Source of the DNA: CAVTPD01 sp963736575
GTDB taxonomy: Bacteria > Bacteroidota > Bacteroidia > Cytophagales > JAAEPT01
Assembly: GCA_963736575.1 (NCBI GenBank)
Contig: CAVTPD010000001.1
Span: 2,170,001 to 2,234,000, forward strand
Direction: 5' to 3'
DNA: 64,000 nucleotides
Both the position numbers and the translations under genes were made by a program. Positions 8,744-18,015 of this stretch are shown in pieces (position 1 is the first letter of the stretch; each line of letters starts with the position of its first letter). The notes under the pieces were generated by a model. It saw only the letters and a program-made list of their open reading frames with translations, made no database searches and was not told the DNA's origin.

Positions 8744-9247
8744 TTAGCCTACTATCCTTTTTGCGATTTTCAGTAAACTGTCTTCTGTAATCTTCGCTTC
8801 TGGTATTGCTGTAGTTTCTACTAAAGCTGTATTAATACCTAACTTCAATGCTGGATCAAGATCTCTTTTCTTATCCCCTATCATCCAACTACTTGTTACA
8901 TCAATATTATACTTTGCTATTGCTTTTTCTAGCATAAGCGAGTTTGGCTTGCGTGTTAATGAGTTTGTCCATTTTTCATGGTACGGCGCATAATAGATGG
9001 CATCAATAGCATTGTTGGTTTCTTTTTGAATGTGATTATGAACATTCCAGACATCGTCTTCAGAGTAAATCCCCTTTATTACACCAGACTGATTAGTTAT
9101 TACAATTAATAAATAACCGTGATCTTTAAGTAATTGAAAAGCTTCTTGTACCCCCGGAAGGAATTCAAATTTTTCTATTGTATACACATAATCAACATAA
9201 TCTTTGTTGATCACCCCATCTCTATCTAAGAAAATACATTTATTCAT
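8744..9247 (-). CDS. HAD-IIIA family phosphatase, GmhB/HisB-N-like
   Basis: 167 residues. The HAD motif I is FLDRDGVIN (DxD), motif II the ITNQSG segment, motif III/IV RKPNS...MIGDKKRDLDPALKLG. The family removes the 7-phosphate of D-glycero-D-manno-heptose 1,7-bisphosphate (lipopolysaccharide core) or histidinol phosphate. True GmhB proteins hold a zinc in a CxH...CxC loop before RKP; here that loop reads YAPYHEKWTNSLTRKP with no cysteine, so the zinc site is absent and the substrate is open. Stands alone. Confidence 0.75.
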   Translation of the reverse strand: MNKCIFLDRDGVINKDYVDYVYTIEKFEFLPGVQEAFQLLKDHGYLLIVITNQSGVIKGIYSEDDVWNVHNHIQKETNNAIDAIYYAPYHEKWTNSLTRKPNSLMLEKAIAKYNIDVTSSWMIGDKKRDLDPALKLGINTALVETTAIPEAKITEDSLLKIAKRIVG

Positions 9248-9309
9248 ATCTCAACCTTTTGTGGCTGCAAAGTTGAGCATTTTTTCTAATTAGAGTAATG
9301 AAAAAACGA

Positions 9310-10497
9310 TTATACCTCTATTCCTTCTTTACGAAGCATAATTTCTAAATCTGAAACAGCATTCATAAAGTAGATATAACCATCATAAGGAGACGCATAC
9401 GGTGAAAAATAATCGTGTACAGCACCATCACCAAAATATTTTGTACACATATAATAAAAATGATCTGAGGTTTGTAATTTACGCCATACATGTACCAATC
9501 CAATATTTTTAGACTGTAAAACAGCTTTTTCTAATTGGTAGATTTTTCTTACTGCTTCAGATTGCATGGTATTTCCAAGCCAAGCACTCAAATCTCTTTC
9601 AGAATCTGCCCAAGAAATACTTTCATGAACATCATATTGATCTTTCACTTTATAACTGTTTATTACTTCTGAAGGTGTTTTTAATGCTAGACCAGACTTT
9701 AGCAAAACATCTGGCAAACTACTCCAAAAATCAAAAATACCAGTCTCTACCCAATGGTGCTCCCCTATGGTTTCATAATCCATAAATAGGTTAACCACAT
9801 CACCTTCTTCTTCCATAATCCAGTTGGTGAACTTTTGCGGGGTTAAAGGATAATCTACCCAAGCTGTATTAGAAAACCGAAAAGCCACATCATCTGACAG
9901 CTTATGGTTTTTCAGCAATACTTTAATTTTATTAGATTTTGGTGCCCTATAGAGAACATTTGGTGTTCTTCCGTTTAGAAACCAATTTACTCCTTCAGAC
10001 AAAATACCATTGAAGCCCATTCCCTCAATGTATTCAGCCAGATCATTATTATAAATTAGCTCTGTATTTCTAAACACTTTGGGGGTTTGTCCAAAATGAC
10101 GTTGTATTCTTTCCTTATGGATTTCAATTTGGCGTTCAAATTCTTCCTTAGAATACAAATAAGATAAGGAATGGTAATACGTCTCTGATAAAAATTCTAC
10201 ACAACCCGTATTAGCTAAAGCTTTAAAAGATTCTAATACATCTGGTCTATGTTGTTCTAATTGCTCAATTAAAACCCCACTTAATGAATACGCTATTTTA
10301 AATTGGCCATTATGCTTTTGAATTAAGTCCAAAAACATAGCATTAGCTGGCAAATAGCATTTATCACTTACTTTGTGTAATACTTGCTCATTAAGCAAAT
10401 CATCTTCGTAGAAATGGTCTTTACCAATATCAAAAAAACTGTATTGTTTTAAACGATTGGGTTGGTGTACCTGAAAATAAACACAAACCGATTTCAT
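9310..10497 (-). CDS. Glycoside hydrolase family 57 protein (alpha-amylase-like)
   Basis: 395 residues with the five conserved GH57 motifs: VHQPNR near the N terminus, GCVEFLSETYYH, RNTELIYN (the Glu is the expected nucleophile), FMDYETIGEHHW (the Asp is the expected acid/base) and ESISWADSERDLSAWLGN. Family members cleave or rearrange alpha-1,4/1,6-glucans. It starts directly at the stop of the glycosyltransferase gene upstream (TAAATG), so the two are translated together. The pair is typical of Bacteroidota glycogen-type metabolism; no signal peptide, so cytoplasmic. Confidence 0.88.
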   Translation of the reverse strand: MKSVCVYFQVHQPNRLKQYSFFDIGKDHFYEDDLLNEQVLHKVSDKCYLPANAMFLDLIQKHNGQFKIAYSLSGVLIEQLEQHRPDVLESFKALANTGCVEFLSETYYHSLSYLYSKEEFERQIEIHKERIQRHFGQTPKVFRNTELIYNNDLAEYIEGMGFNGILSEGVNWFLNGRTPNVLYRAPKSNKIKVLLKNHKLSDDVAFRFSNTAWVDYPLTPQKFTNWIMEEEGDVVNLFMDYETIGEHHWVETGIFDFWSSLPDVLLKSGLALKTPSEVINSYKVKDQYDVHESISWADSERDLSAWLGNTMQSEAVRKIYQLEKAVLQSKNIGLVHVWRKLQTSDHFYYMCTKYFGDGAVHDYFSPYASPYDGYIYFMNAVSDLEIMLRKEGIEV

Positions 10498-11799
10498 TTA
10501 TATGTGCAGCTTTTCATGAAAAATATTCATGATTTTTTCAGCTGTATCTTCCCATGTTAATGATTTAAGGTTTTCATAACTTCCTTTTACAACCTTCTCT
10601 TTTATTTTTTCATCTTCTAGAAGAGAAACAATATGTTCTGCCATTAAATCTACATCCCAGAAATCTGCTTTTAAAGCCGAAGTTAAAACTTCTGCTACAC
10701 CCGATTGCTTAGAAATAACGGCTGGCACACCAAATTGAGCAGCCTCTAAGGCCGATAAGCCAAAAGGTTCGGAAACGGAAGGCATACAATAAACATCTGC
10801 AATAGACAGCAAATGATTAACCTTTTCTTTGTTTAAGAAACCCGTAAAATGGAATTTATTACCTACTTGTTTGTAAGCACCCGATTCAATAATTCTTTTT
10901 AGTTTATCACCAGTCCCAGCCATTACAAAACGAACGTCTTTGCATTCCTCCATTACTTTTGAAGCAATTTCCAAGAATATTTCAGGTCCTTTTTGTAAGG
11001 TAACTCTACCCAAAAACAATACTAATTTTTCTGGAAATGAAGATTCTTCTTTGTAAGCATCAACTAATTCTACCCCATTGTGTACGGGGAATAATTTATT
11101 AGAGTCTGCGCCTAAATGATTTAAACATACTTCAGCAGTGTACTTACTTACTGGTATAATTAAATCTGCTTCTTTCATTCCTCTAACTTCTATATCATAA
11201 ATCCAACCTCTACCTTCGGGACCGGTTCTATCATAACTTAATGAGTGTACATGAAGCACCAATGGTTTTCCAGTAGCATGTTTTATGTAAATACCGGCTA
11301 AAAAAGTCATCCAGTCATGCGCATGTATAACATCAAAATCTTTATCTTTTGCCAACGATAACGCATATTTAGCGTATTGCTGAACTTTGTAAACTACGTC
11401 TTCTCCGTATAAATCATCTGCCTGAAAAGTACCTAATTCTGTTTTAATAGTTTTGGTATCTTTCTCAACGATCTCCTTTTCGTGGGCAACAATAAAAGAC
11501 TTCTCTTCCGTTTGGTAAACAGGATAAGGAAGTATAGAAGTATCCACAAATTCTACCTCTGAAAATTCTTTATATACCTTCTCAGTTTCTTCAATCGAAA
11601 TTTGGTCAGCTGAAATGTTGTTTAACCCAATTAATTCAACATTTTCCACTAAAAAATCCGGATCCGTTTTAGGAAGAATAATCGATAAATCGGCATGTTT
11701 AGAAAGTGCTTTAGCCATACCTAAACAAGCAACGCCTAATCCTCCATTAATAATTGGCGGGAACTCCCAGCCTAGCATTAAAATCTTGGGTTTTTTCAT
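10498..11799 (-). CDS. GT4/GT5-like glycosyltransferase, glycogen-synthase type
   Basis: 433 residues, GT-B fold. The N-terminal KILMLGWEFPPIINGGLG stretch has the GGL loop of starch/glycogen synthases; the C-terminal half has FLGRVTLQKGP and EPFGLSALE (the E-x7-E catalytic motif), and HAHDWMT in between. Likely builds an alpha-glucan from a nucleotide sugar. It is the first gene of a two-gene operon with the GH57 enzyme, which supports glycogen or a related intracellular glucan as product (inference). The start ATG gives the expected N terminus. Confidence 0.85.
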   Translation of the reverse strand: MKKPKILMLGWEFPPIINGGLGVACLGMAKALSKHADLSIILPKTDPDFLVENVELIGLNNISADQISIEETEKVYKEFSEVEFVDTSILPYPVYQTEEKSFIVAHEKEIVEKDTKTIKTELGTFQADDLYGEDVVYKVQQYAKYALSLAKDKDFDVIHAHDWMTFLAGIYIKHATGKPLVLHVHSLSYDRTGPEGRGWIYDIEVRGMKEADLIIPVSKYTAEVCLNHLGADSNKLFPVHNGVELVDAYKEESSFPEKLVLFLGRVTLQKGPEIFLEIASKVMEECKDVRFVMAGTGDKLKRIIESGAYKQVGNKFHFTGFLNKEKVNHLLSIADVYCMPSVSEPFGLSALEAAQFGVPAVISKQSGVAEVLTSALKADFWDVDLMAEHIVSLLEDEKIKEKVVKGSYENLKSLTWEDTAEKIMNIFHEKLHI

Positions 11800-12000
11800 A
11801 GATTAAAAATTTAAGAATCCATCAAATACTAATGACAGACCGCTAATTTGAATATTAAATATTAACAATCAAAGCGAAAACAACTCATTAGATATTAATA
11901 GTTCAAAATCATTTTATAAGCTGTAGATTAATTCTACTGAAAATCAATAACATTGACTTAAACCCCCATTTATTTACCTTATTTTTCGAACAGATATATC

Positions 12001-12843
12001 TTGAAAAAAGAATTTAACCGAATGACAAATACCTCTAAATACACCAACTTAAGAAAGAAATGGCATGAAATCATTTTTGAAGCAGACACCTTATGGGGAA
12101 AAACATTTGACGTTGTTCTTTTAGTAGCCATACTGCTAAGTATTCTTATTGTAATGCTAGAAAGTGTTGAAAGTATACGCAGCACTTATCCCCAAGAGCT
12201 TTATTATGCAGAATGGATTTTCACCCTATTATTCTCTTTAGAATATATTGCTCGCTTATGGACGTTAAACAAACCCATTAAATATGTATTTAGTTTTTTT
12301 GGGTTAATAGATCTTCTTTCCGTTTTACCTACTTACTTAGGGATTTTTATACCTGGCGCACACTCTTTCTTAATCATACGCAGCATACGCCTTTTAAGAG
12401 TATTCAGGGTCCTTAAAATGGTTCGTTTCTTAGGGGAAGCTTCTCAGCTTAAAGATGCTTTAAAAGCCAGCAGAGCCAAAATAACCGTCTTTATAGGCAC
12501 TGTGTTTATCTCTGTAGTAATTTTAGGTACATTTATGTATGTTATTGAAGGCGGCAAGAATGGTTTCACTAGTATTCCTAAAAGTATTTATTGGGCGGTG
12601 GTTACATTAACTACGGTGGGTTACGGAGACATTGCGCCACACACACCCTTAGGACAAGCCTTAGCTACTTTAATTATGATTTTGGGTTATGGGATAATTG
12701 CCGTACCAACGGGGATTGTTTCTTCGGAGATAAGCAAAACCAATCAATCTAAAAAAACCACTACGCAAGCTTGTGAACATTGCGGAACGGAAGGCCACGA
12801 TTACGATGCTAACTATTGTAAATCTTGTGGTGAGCTACTCTAG
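12001..12843 (+). CDS. Voltage-gated potassium channel with C-terminal zinc ribbon
   Basis: 280 residues if the TTG at 12001 is the start; ATG at 12022 (273 residues) is equally possible. Six membrane helices: S4 is the Arg-rich RSIRLLRVFRVLKMVRF (residues 127-143), and the pore carries the selectivity filter TTVGYGD at 204-210. It conducts K+ across the inner membrane. After S6 there is no RCK domain but a short zinc ribbon with Cys 258, 261, 273 and 276 (CEHCG...CKSCG). A weak promoter (TTG 11953-11955, TACCTTAT 11975-11982) precedes it. Confidence 0.88.
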   Translation: MKKEFNRMTNTSKYTNLRKKWHEIIFEADTLWGKTFDVVLLVAILLSILIVMLESVESIRSTYPQELYYAEWIFTLLFSLEYIARLWTLNKPIKYVFSFFGLIDLLSVLPTYLGIFIPGAHSFLIIRSIRLLRVFRVLKMVRFLGEASQLKDALKASRAKITVFIGTVFISVVILGTFMYVIEGGKNGFTSIPKSIYWAVVTLTTVGYGDIAPHTPLGQALATLIMILGYGIIAVPTGIVSSEISKTNQSKKTTTQACEHCGTEGHDYDANYCKSCGELL

Positions 12844-12870
12844 GTGCAGAAAAATAACACGCATAAAAAA

Positions 12871-12901
12871 AGCCTTTCAGATTGAATCTGAAAGGCTTTT
12901 T
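12871..12901. terminator. Bidirectional terminator between K+ channel gene and tRNA-Thr
   Basis: 12-bp perfect stem (12871-12882 with 12886-12897), 3-base loop, A run on the left and T run on the right, so it can end both the channel transcript and the convergent tRNA transcript. Confidence 0.88.
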
Positions 12902-12911
12902 GCGTTTTTAG

Positions 12912-12984
<73 letters not shown>

Positions 12985-13003
12985 GTTTCGCTTAAACGCG
13001 ATG

Positions 13004-13034
13004 CGAATATAGGAAGACCTTTTAAAAAGTCAAA
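13004..13034 (-). promoter_or_regulatory. Promoter of tRNA-Thr
   Basis: On the minus strand TTTTG (13031-13035) is followed by exactly 19 bases and TATATTCG (13004-13011), seven of eight to TAnnTTTG. It lies about 20 bases before the tRNA 5' end, as expected for a stable RNA. Confidence 0.55.
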
Positions 13035-13077
13035 ACCGATTAGGAAGATTTTTTAAATTATTTAACATTCTGTTGAC

Positions 13078-14829
13078 TTACAGATCGTTAATAATTGACA
13101 GTTTCTCCTGTAATTCTACAATTTGCTTTTCGTAGTCGTCTACTTTGTCTTGAAGTTCAGAAATTATTTTTTCAGAGCTTTTAGAAAGTGCGAAAAAGTC
13201 CATATTAGTTTTTATGGTTTCACTTTCAGATTTCAGTTTTCTTATTCTATCTATAATTTTTGTACGCTTGTTGTAAAGTTTTTTCTTAGCGTTTGGTGAA
13301 TCTTTTATGCTTTCTACTTCAAACTCTAGTTTTAATTTCGTTTTATCATTGCCTTCTAGCTCTGTATTTTCTACAAAATTCTTACCCGCTTCAGCAAAAG
13401 AATCTTTTAGCTCTCTAATATTCTCTTTTGGCACAAAACCTATTGAAGAATACTGTTCTACCAATGTTTTAAATTCGTCTACTTGAGCGGCATCTAAAGC
13501 AGCTATTTTTTTAATGATGGCTTGTTTAAGCTCTAAGTTTTCTTTGTATTCTTTTTCTTCGTCAGATCTAGAAGCTCTTAGATTATTAAAAATCTGGTCA
13601 CATGCTTTTCTAAAACGGTCAAAGATTTTATCGTTATAGGCTTTAGGTACCGGGCCAACTTTTTTCCAATCTTTTTGAAGCTGTTTTACTTCGTTTGCTT
13701 TTTCGTGAATAGGTCTTTCTTCTTCAGTAAGTAAGTTTTCTACTCTTAAACAAAGTTCTTCTTTGTTTTTAAGATTGTCTTTTCTTAGCTGATCTAACTT
13801 TTTGAAAAACTTTCTTTTAGAATCGAAAAATGACTTCGCATAACTCCAGAATTCTCTGTTTAAGTCTTTTACAACATCATTAGGTACTTGTCCTGCTTTT
13901 TTCCAATCTTCTTGAAATTGACTTACTTCTTCTCCCCATTTCTTCCAATCGTCAATACTTTCGGAAACGTATTCAGAAAAAGGTTTAAGTTTTTCTATAA
14001 CCTCTTTCTTCTTATCTATATTTTTTTCTAAGTCCTTTTTAAAAGACTCTATAAAGCTTCTTCTTTTATCGTGAAAAGTATCTGAGGCCGACTTAAAGCG
14101 TTGCCAAATAGTTTCGTTCTCTTCTTCGGGAACAGGACCAATGGTCTTAAATTCTTCGTGAAGGTGGTTTAATTCTTCACTAGCTTCGTTAATATTTTCA
14201 TGCTCTAAAAGCTTTTCCGCCTTTTCGCACAAGCTTATTTTAAGCTTTAAATTTCTTTCTCTGTCTAGCTTCTTCAGTTCAAACAACAAACTTCTGTTGT
14301 TATAATACCTATCTAATAAAGCTTTGTAATTGGGATAAAGATCGCTTGGCGCACTAGACGGTAGTGATCTTCTTTCGTGCCATTCGGTTTGAATCTCTTT
14401 AATTCTACCGTGATTTTCTTGCGATTCGGGGCTATCTACTATTTCTCTTAACTCTTCTAGGAGTTGTTGTTTTCTTACTAGATTAAACTTTTTTTGGTCT
14501 TCTTGTTCTGAAAAGTAAGATGAAACCATATGGTTTACACCACCAAAAATATCCATGAAATCTTTATGATGGGGCTGAAGACGCATTTCAAAATCTTCTG
14601 CAACACCACCCTCATCAGTAAACTTTTTAAGAGCTTCTTCTTTTTGATGTTCTACTTGCTCATCAAAAACCCTTTTAATCTCTTTAAGAACAGGAGCTAC
14701 TTCTCTTGGTGATCTACCATTTAAATTTTTAAGCTCTTGTAATAGTTCTTTTTCACTTAGAGAAGCATAATCTTTTTCGTGAAAAAAATCTGATTCGTGG
14801 TTCAATTCCATGTTGTCTTCCTGTACCAT
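13078..14829 (-). CDS. DUF349 repeat protein
   Basis: 583 residues, highly charged, almost entirely helical and coiled coil. It holds about five DUF349 repeats, recognisable by the spaced W...F/R pattern such as WKKAGQVPNDVV, WKKVGPVPKAYN and RFRKACDQIFNNLR. The C-terminal 80 residues form a long coiled coil (KIISELQDKVDDYEKQIVELQ). No enzymatic motif; the molecular role is unknown, although such proteins are nearly universal in Bacteroidota. The start could also be the Met at residue 7. It follows yqgE by seven bases, so they share a transcript. Confidence 0.85.
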   Translation of the reverse strand: MVQEDNMELNHESDFFHEKDYASLSEKELLQELKNLNGRSPREVAPVLKEIKRVFDEQVEHQKEEALKKFTDEGGVAEDFEMRLQPHHKDFMDIFGGVNHMVSSYFSEQEDQKKFNLVRKQQLLEELREIVDSPESQENHGRIKEIQTEWHERRSLPSSAPSDLYPNYKALLDRYYNNRSLLFELKKLDRERNLKLKISLCEKAEKLLEHENINEASEELNHLHEEFKTIGPVPEEENETIWQRFKSASDTFHDKRRSFIESFKKDLEKNIDKKKEVIEKLKPFSEYVSESIDDWKKWGEEVSQFQEDWKKAGQVPNDVVKDLNREFWSYAKSFFDSKRKFFKKLDQLRKDNLKNKEELCLRVENLLTEEERPIHEKANEVKQLQKDWKKVGPVPKAYNDKIFDRFRKACDQIFNNLRASRSDEEKEYKENLELKQAIIKKIAALDAAQVDEFKTLVEQYSSIGFVPKENIRELKDSFAEAGKNFVENTELEGNDKTKLKLEFEVESIKDSPNAKKKLYNKRTKIIDRIRKLKSESETIKTNMDFFALSKSSEKIISELQDKVDDYEKQIVELQEKLSIINDL

Positions 14830-14836
14830 AGTAGTA

Positions 14837-15418
14837 TTAATTTAACCTCGGGTCTTCTGGAAAATTAGAGATCATCTTATACTTTCCTCCCATATCTTCC
14901 AAAACATATTTCCATAATGTGGAAGGATTTAGGGTAAAGATATCATATTTCGCAGAAAATGTGCTAATCCAGCTATTTTGATTTAATTCTTCTGGCAATT
15001 GCTCTATATCCCAACCAGAATATCCTAAAAAAAACCTCACTTTATTGGGTTTAACAATTCCTAATCTGGCTAGTTCCGTTAGTTTATCAAAATCTCCCCC
15101 AAGGAAAATCCCATTCACTACTTCTTCACTTCCTTCTAACTCTTTACCATAACAATGGATAAAGTATAATTTATCCGAATCTACGGGGCCTCCATAATAG
15201 AGATCGGCTTCAAAATCGAAATCTACATCTAGAACATCTGAAACCACTATATTTTCAACCTTCTTATTTAGAATAAATCCCACAAAGCCGGCATCGTTCT
15301 TTTCGCTAATTAACACCACACTTCTGGAAAAATTAGGGTCTTCTAAGAACGGATCTGAAAGCAATAAATCTCCTTGTTTAATTTCGCCTTTTGGGTATTC
15401 TAAATCGTCAAATATCAT
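14837..15418 (-). CDS. YqgE/AlgH family protein (UPF0301)
   Basis: 193 residues. Conserved family features: the KQGDLLLSDPFLEDPNFSRSVVLI opening, GFILNKK, YYGGPVD, and FFLGYSGWDIEQLPEEL. Family function is not settled. Cytoplasmic, no signal. It lies between miaE (36 bases upstream) and the DUF349 gene (seven bases downstream) on the same strand, so a three-gene unit is likely. Confidence 0.92.
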   Translation of the reverse strand: MIFDDLEYPKGEIKQGDLLLSDPFLEDPNFSRSVVLISEKNDAGFVGFILNKKVENIVVSDVLDVDFDFEADLYYGGPVDSDKLYFIHCYGKELEGSEEVVNGIFLGGDFDKLTELARLGIVKPNKVRFFLGYSGWDIEQLPEELNQNSWISTFSAKYDIFTLNPSTLWKYVLEDMGGKYKMISNFPEDPRLN

Positions 15419-15453
15419 GTATAAGGTAATCTTTATATAAAATAAATTGAGGG

Positions 15454-16038
15454 TTAATGCAAGGCCGGTTTCAGTGGTAACGATTGCAAAATCTCTCCTT
15501 CTAGTTCGTTTAATTCGTTTAATCTAGTATATACTTGCTCTTCAGGAAAATATAAAAGAGCAAATTTTACAAAAATATTACCGTGTTTGGCTTCAGAGGT
15601 CCATAACTCTCTGTAAAACAACTTCAATTCTGGATCTTCTAAGGCATCACAAACCATTTTAAATCGTTCAGCACCACGGCACTCTATAATTGAACCTAAA
15701 AGTAAGCGGTCTAAAAAGCGTCTGTTTTGGTCGGTATGTATTTTTTCTAATAAACCTTTTACGTATAAATCTTGGGGAATCTCTTTTCTAAGCTGAATCC
15801 CACGTTTCTTCATTAATTGATATACTTGCTGAAAATGTTCCAGTTCTTCAATTCCTGTTTCAATTAATTCAGGAATCATTTCGGTACAATCTGGGTATTT
15901 AGCTACCAAACTCATGGCCATAGCAGATGCCTTTCGCTCACAATCTGCATGATCTTGAAGAAATGCATCAAAATCTGACATTACGGTATCTACCCATTCT
16001 TTAGAACTAGGACAAGCCAATTCAATGCTGTATTTCAT
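15454..16038 (-). CDS. miaE: tRNA-(ms2io6A)-hydroxylase MiaE
   Basis: 194 residues from the ATG at 16038; the longer frame to 16125 adds a lysine-rich stretch not expected in the family. It is a ferritin-like di-iron monooxygenase that hydroxylates the isopentenyl side chain of modified A37 in tRNA. Iron ligands fit ELEHFQQ and, later, E-C-R-G-A-E and EAKHGNIF (two ExxH motifs). Nothing in the window encodes MiaA or MiaB. Same strand and close to yqgE. Confidence 0.85.
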   Translation of the reverse strand: MKYSIELACPSSKEWVDTVMSDFDAFLQDHADCERKASAMAMSLVAKYPDCTEMIPELIETGIEELEHFQQVYQLMKKRGIQLRKEIPQDLYVKGLLEKIHTDQNRRFLDRLLLGSIIECRGAERFKMVCDALEDPELKLFYRELWTSEAKHGNIFVKFALLYFPEEQVYTRLNELNELEGEILQSLPLKPALH

Positions 16039-16190
16039 TGCAAATGCTTTTTGTTTTAACAGGTAATTTATGACTTTAGCTTTTTGTACAGGCAAAATCA
16101 CAGAGTTTTTTACTAAAAAAAGCATTTTAGACTAGTTAACAGAGTTTTTGCTAAATTTTCCTTATTGGAGAATTTAAATACCTTTATTAA

Positions 16191-16655
16191 ATGAAAAGGC
16201 ATTTTGAAGACCATCTAAGAGTTCGCGTATGCGGTATTTTAATTCAGAATGAAAAAATACTATTGGTAAACCACAAAGGCTTAACTCCCTCTAACATCTT
16301 TTTATCTCCCCCAGGTGGCGGAATTCATTTTCAGGAAAAGATGGAAGTAACTCTAAAGCGAGAATTTTTAGAAGAAACAGGTCTAAACGTAACTGTTAAA
16401 GACTTTTTATTCTTTGACGAATACCTTAACAAGAACATACATGCCATAGAATTCTTTTTTAAGGTTGAAATTTTAGACGGAAGTTTACAAACCGGTACCG
16501 ACCCCGAAGAAACAGAACAATTGATTGAAAGTGTTGATTTTTATCCTTTAGAAACGCTACAAAAGCTGGAAGAGAATTGTTTACACGCCTGCTTAAAAAA
16601 CGTCACTTCTTTTACAGAACTAACAGTTTCGGGCGATTCAGTATATAAGCGTTAG
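16191..16655 (+). CDS. Nudix hydrolase
   Basis: 154 residues. The Nudix box fits the consensus exactly (GX5EX7REUXEEXGU): it starts in GGIHFQEKMEVT and ends in REFLEETGL, about residues 43-65. These enzymes hydrolyse a nucleoside diphosphate linked to another group; the substrate cannot be read from sequence. Its 3' end overlaps the convergent GNAT-like gene by 18 bases. Confidence 0.85.
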   Translation: MKRHFEDHLRVRVCGILIQNEKILLVNHKGLTPSNIFLSPPGGGIHFQEKMEVTLKREFLEETGLNVTVKDFLFFDEYLNKNIHAIEFFFKVEILDGSLQTGTDPEETEQLIESVDFYPLETLQKLEENCLHACLKNVTSFTELTVSGDSVYKR

Positions 16656-17510
16656 TTTGTTAGAAACCGTACTCCCAAAGCCTTCTTTAAAACGGAAAAG
16701 GCCATCATTCATTTCTCCGTTAACCGAAGAAATACCTAAATCAAATAGTTTATACTGCTCCTTCTGCAACAACTTAATAAGTTGATGTACCATATATGTA
16801 TTTCCACTTAATTCTTGTGGACCCGAACCTAAATAAAAAAGATAAGAAATATCTGCATTGATTTTTATAACCACTGCCGAAGAAAGTAGATTACCCAATG
16901 AATCTGAAACCACAAAAAGACGGTAATACTCCGGAAAAGCACAAACTACTTTTTGGAGCTGTAAAAAACTCATAGTAGTTGGAAATCCTTTTCTACTTCT
17001 GTTTAAGTGAATAATGCTGTAAACCTGTTCCAAAAGCTCCACTCCTACTTCCTTAAACGTGAATCCGCTTTTTATGGATTTTTTTAATACTTTCCGTCGG
17101 TTATCGGATAAAGCAGTTTCCTCCCAATTTTCTAATAGAATTGCCTGATTAGTTTCTTTTTTAACTTCTGAAGCACTTTCAATAAGCCCTTCGTTTAAAA
17201 ACCCGTAACAAAGTGGTGCGTTTACAATTTTGAGTTTTTGCTGTTTGGGAAGAAAAGATTGCGCTTCTTTTAGCATTTCAGCCTGAAAAACAGAGTTTCT
17301 AGCAAACCCACCAAAAGAACTTCTAGCGGTACTAACCAAATAATCGTCTTCAGCATGAAAAAATATTGAATTTGAATTACCGCCCTCTTTAAACAAGAAT
17401 TGGTATTCTGGTACTTTATAATTGGTTTTATGGAATTCTAATTGTTGAAAAAGTAGGCTGTCTTCCGTATTAATAAAGTCTTTCGGTGGCGGGTTAAAAT
17501 AAACCTGCAT
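16638..17510 (-). CDS. GNAT/FemAB-like acyltransferase family protein
   Basis: 290 residues. The C-terminal half has the shape of a GNAT or FemAB-type fold: SAVVIKINADISYLFYLGS, then NTYMVHQLIKLLQKEQYKLFDLGISS. In such proteins this segment binds the acyl donor. No membrane helix. It begins three bases after the stop of the cupin-like gene upstream and so forms a two-gene operon with it; in sugar pathways an FdtA-type isomerase next to an acyltransferase is common, but here the isomerase lacks key residues. The substrate is unknown. Confidence 0.6.
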   Translation of the reverse strand: MQVYFNPPPKDFINTEDSLLFQQLEFHKTNYKVPEYQFLFKEGGNSNSIFFHAEDDYLVSTARSSFGGFARNSVFQAEMLKEAQSFLPKQQKLKIVNAPLCYGFLNEGLIESASEVKKETNQAILLENWEETALSDNRRKVLKKSIKSGFTFKEVGVELLEQVYSIIHLNRSRKGFPTTMSFLQLQKVVCAFPEYYRLFVVSDSLGNLLSSAVVIKINADISYLFYLGSGPQELSGNTYMVHQLIKLLQKEQYKLFDLGISSVNGEMNDGLFRFKEGFGSTVSNKLTLIY

Positions 17511-17513
17511 TAC

Positions 17514-17909
17514 TTAATTTAAGTTTTTAAAAGCTTCTTTATCTTTTATTAAATCGTCTATACTATATTCTTCCGAAGCCAATACCAATAGAATAATTCC
17601 ATTTTCTACTTCTATTTCTCGCCACCACATGGGCGGAACATACAAAGCCTCTTCTGGTGACTGCAATACAAACTCTTTCTTTTCTGATCCATTGTCTAAA
17701 AAAACACGAACAGTCCCTGAAAGACAAGCTAAAAGCATTTCAGACTCTTTATTAGCTTGATTTCCTTTAATATCTTCTGGGTTAGTATTGTCTGTTACCC
17801 AGTACACTCTCTTTACTGAGAAAGGCAAATTGTCTTTTTCTAAGACTGTAAGCTTTCCTTTTTCTGGCGAAAAGTGCGATGTAAGTGTTATAACGTGAGG
17901 CTCCTTCAA
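17514..17909 (-). CDS. FdtA/WxcM-like cupin with substituted active-site histidines
   Basis: 131 residues. The fold and landmarks match sugar 3,4-ketoisomerases of the FdtA/QdtA type: RVYWVTD, LLACLSGTVRVFLDNG, ALYVPPMWWREIE, LLVLASEEYSIDDLI. In the catalytic G-x-H-A-H stretch this protein reads GNQAN (residues 49-53), so both histidines are replaced by Gln and Asn. It may therefore bind a nucleotide sugar without isomerising it. The only usable start is TTG at 17909; no ATG precedes it in frame after a stop. Operon with the GNAT-like gene. Confidence 0.7.
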   Translation of the reverse strand: MKEPHVITLTSHFSPEKGKLTVLEKDNLPFSVKRVYWVTDNTNPEDIKGNQANKESEMLLACLSGTVRVFLDNGSEKKEFVLQSPEEALYVPPMWWREIEVENGIILLVLASEEYSIDDLIKDKEAFKNLN

Positions 17910-17962
17910 AATTTCATTAACTTCTAAAAGTCAACCCGAAATTAGTGCATTAAATACAATTC

Positions 17963-17991
17963 TTTGATTATTTTTGATAGATATTGATTTG
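17963..17991 (+). promoter_or_regulatory. Putative promoter of mdh
   Basis: TTTG at 17963-17966 and TTGATTTG at 17984-17991 (one mismatch to TAnnTTTG), 17 bases apart; ATG 24 bases further on. Spacing is slightly short. Confidence 0.35.
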
Positions 17992-18015
17992 TTCATTTAT
18001 TAAAAACATAAAAAT

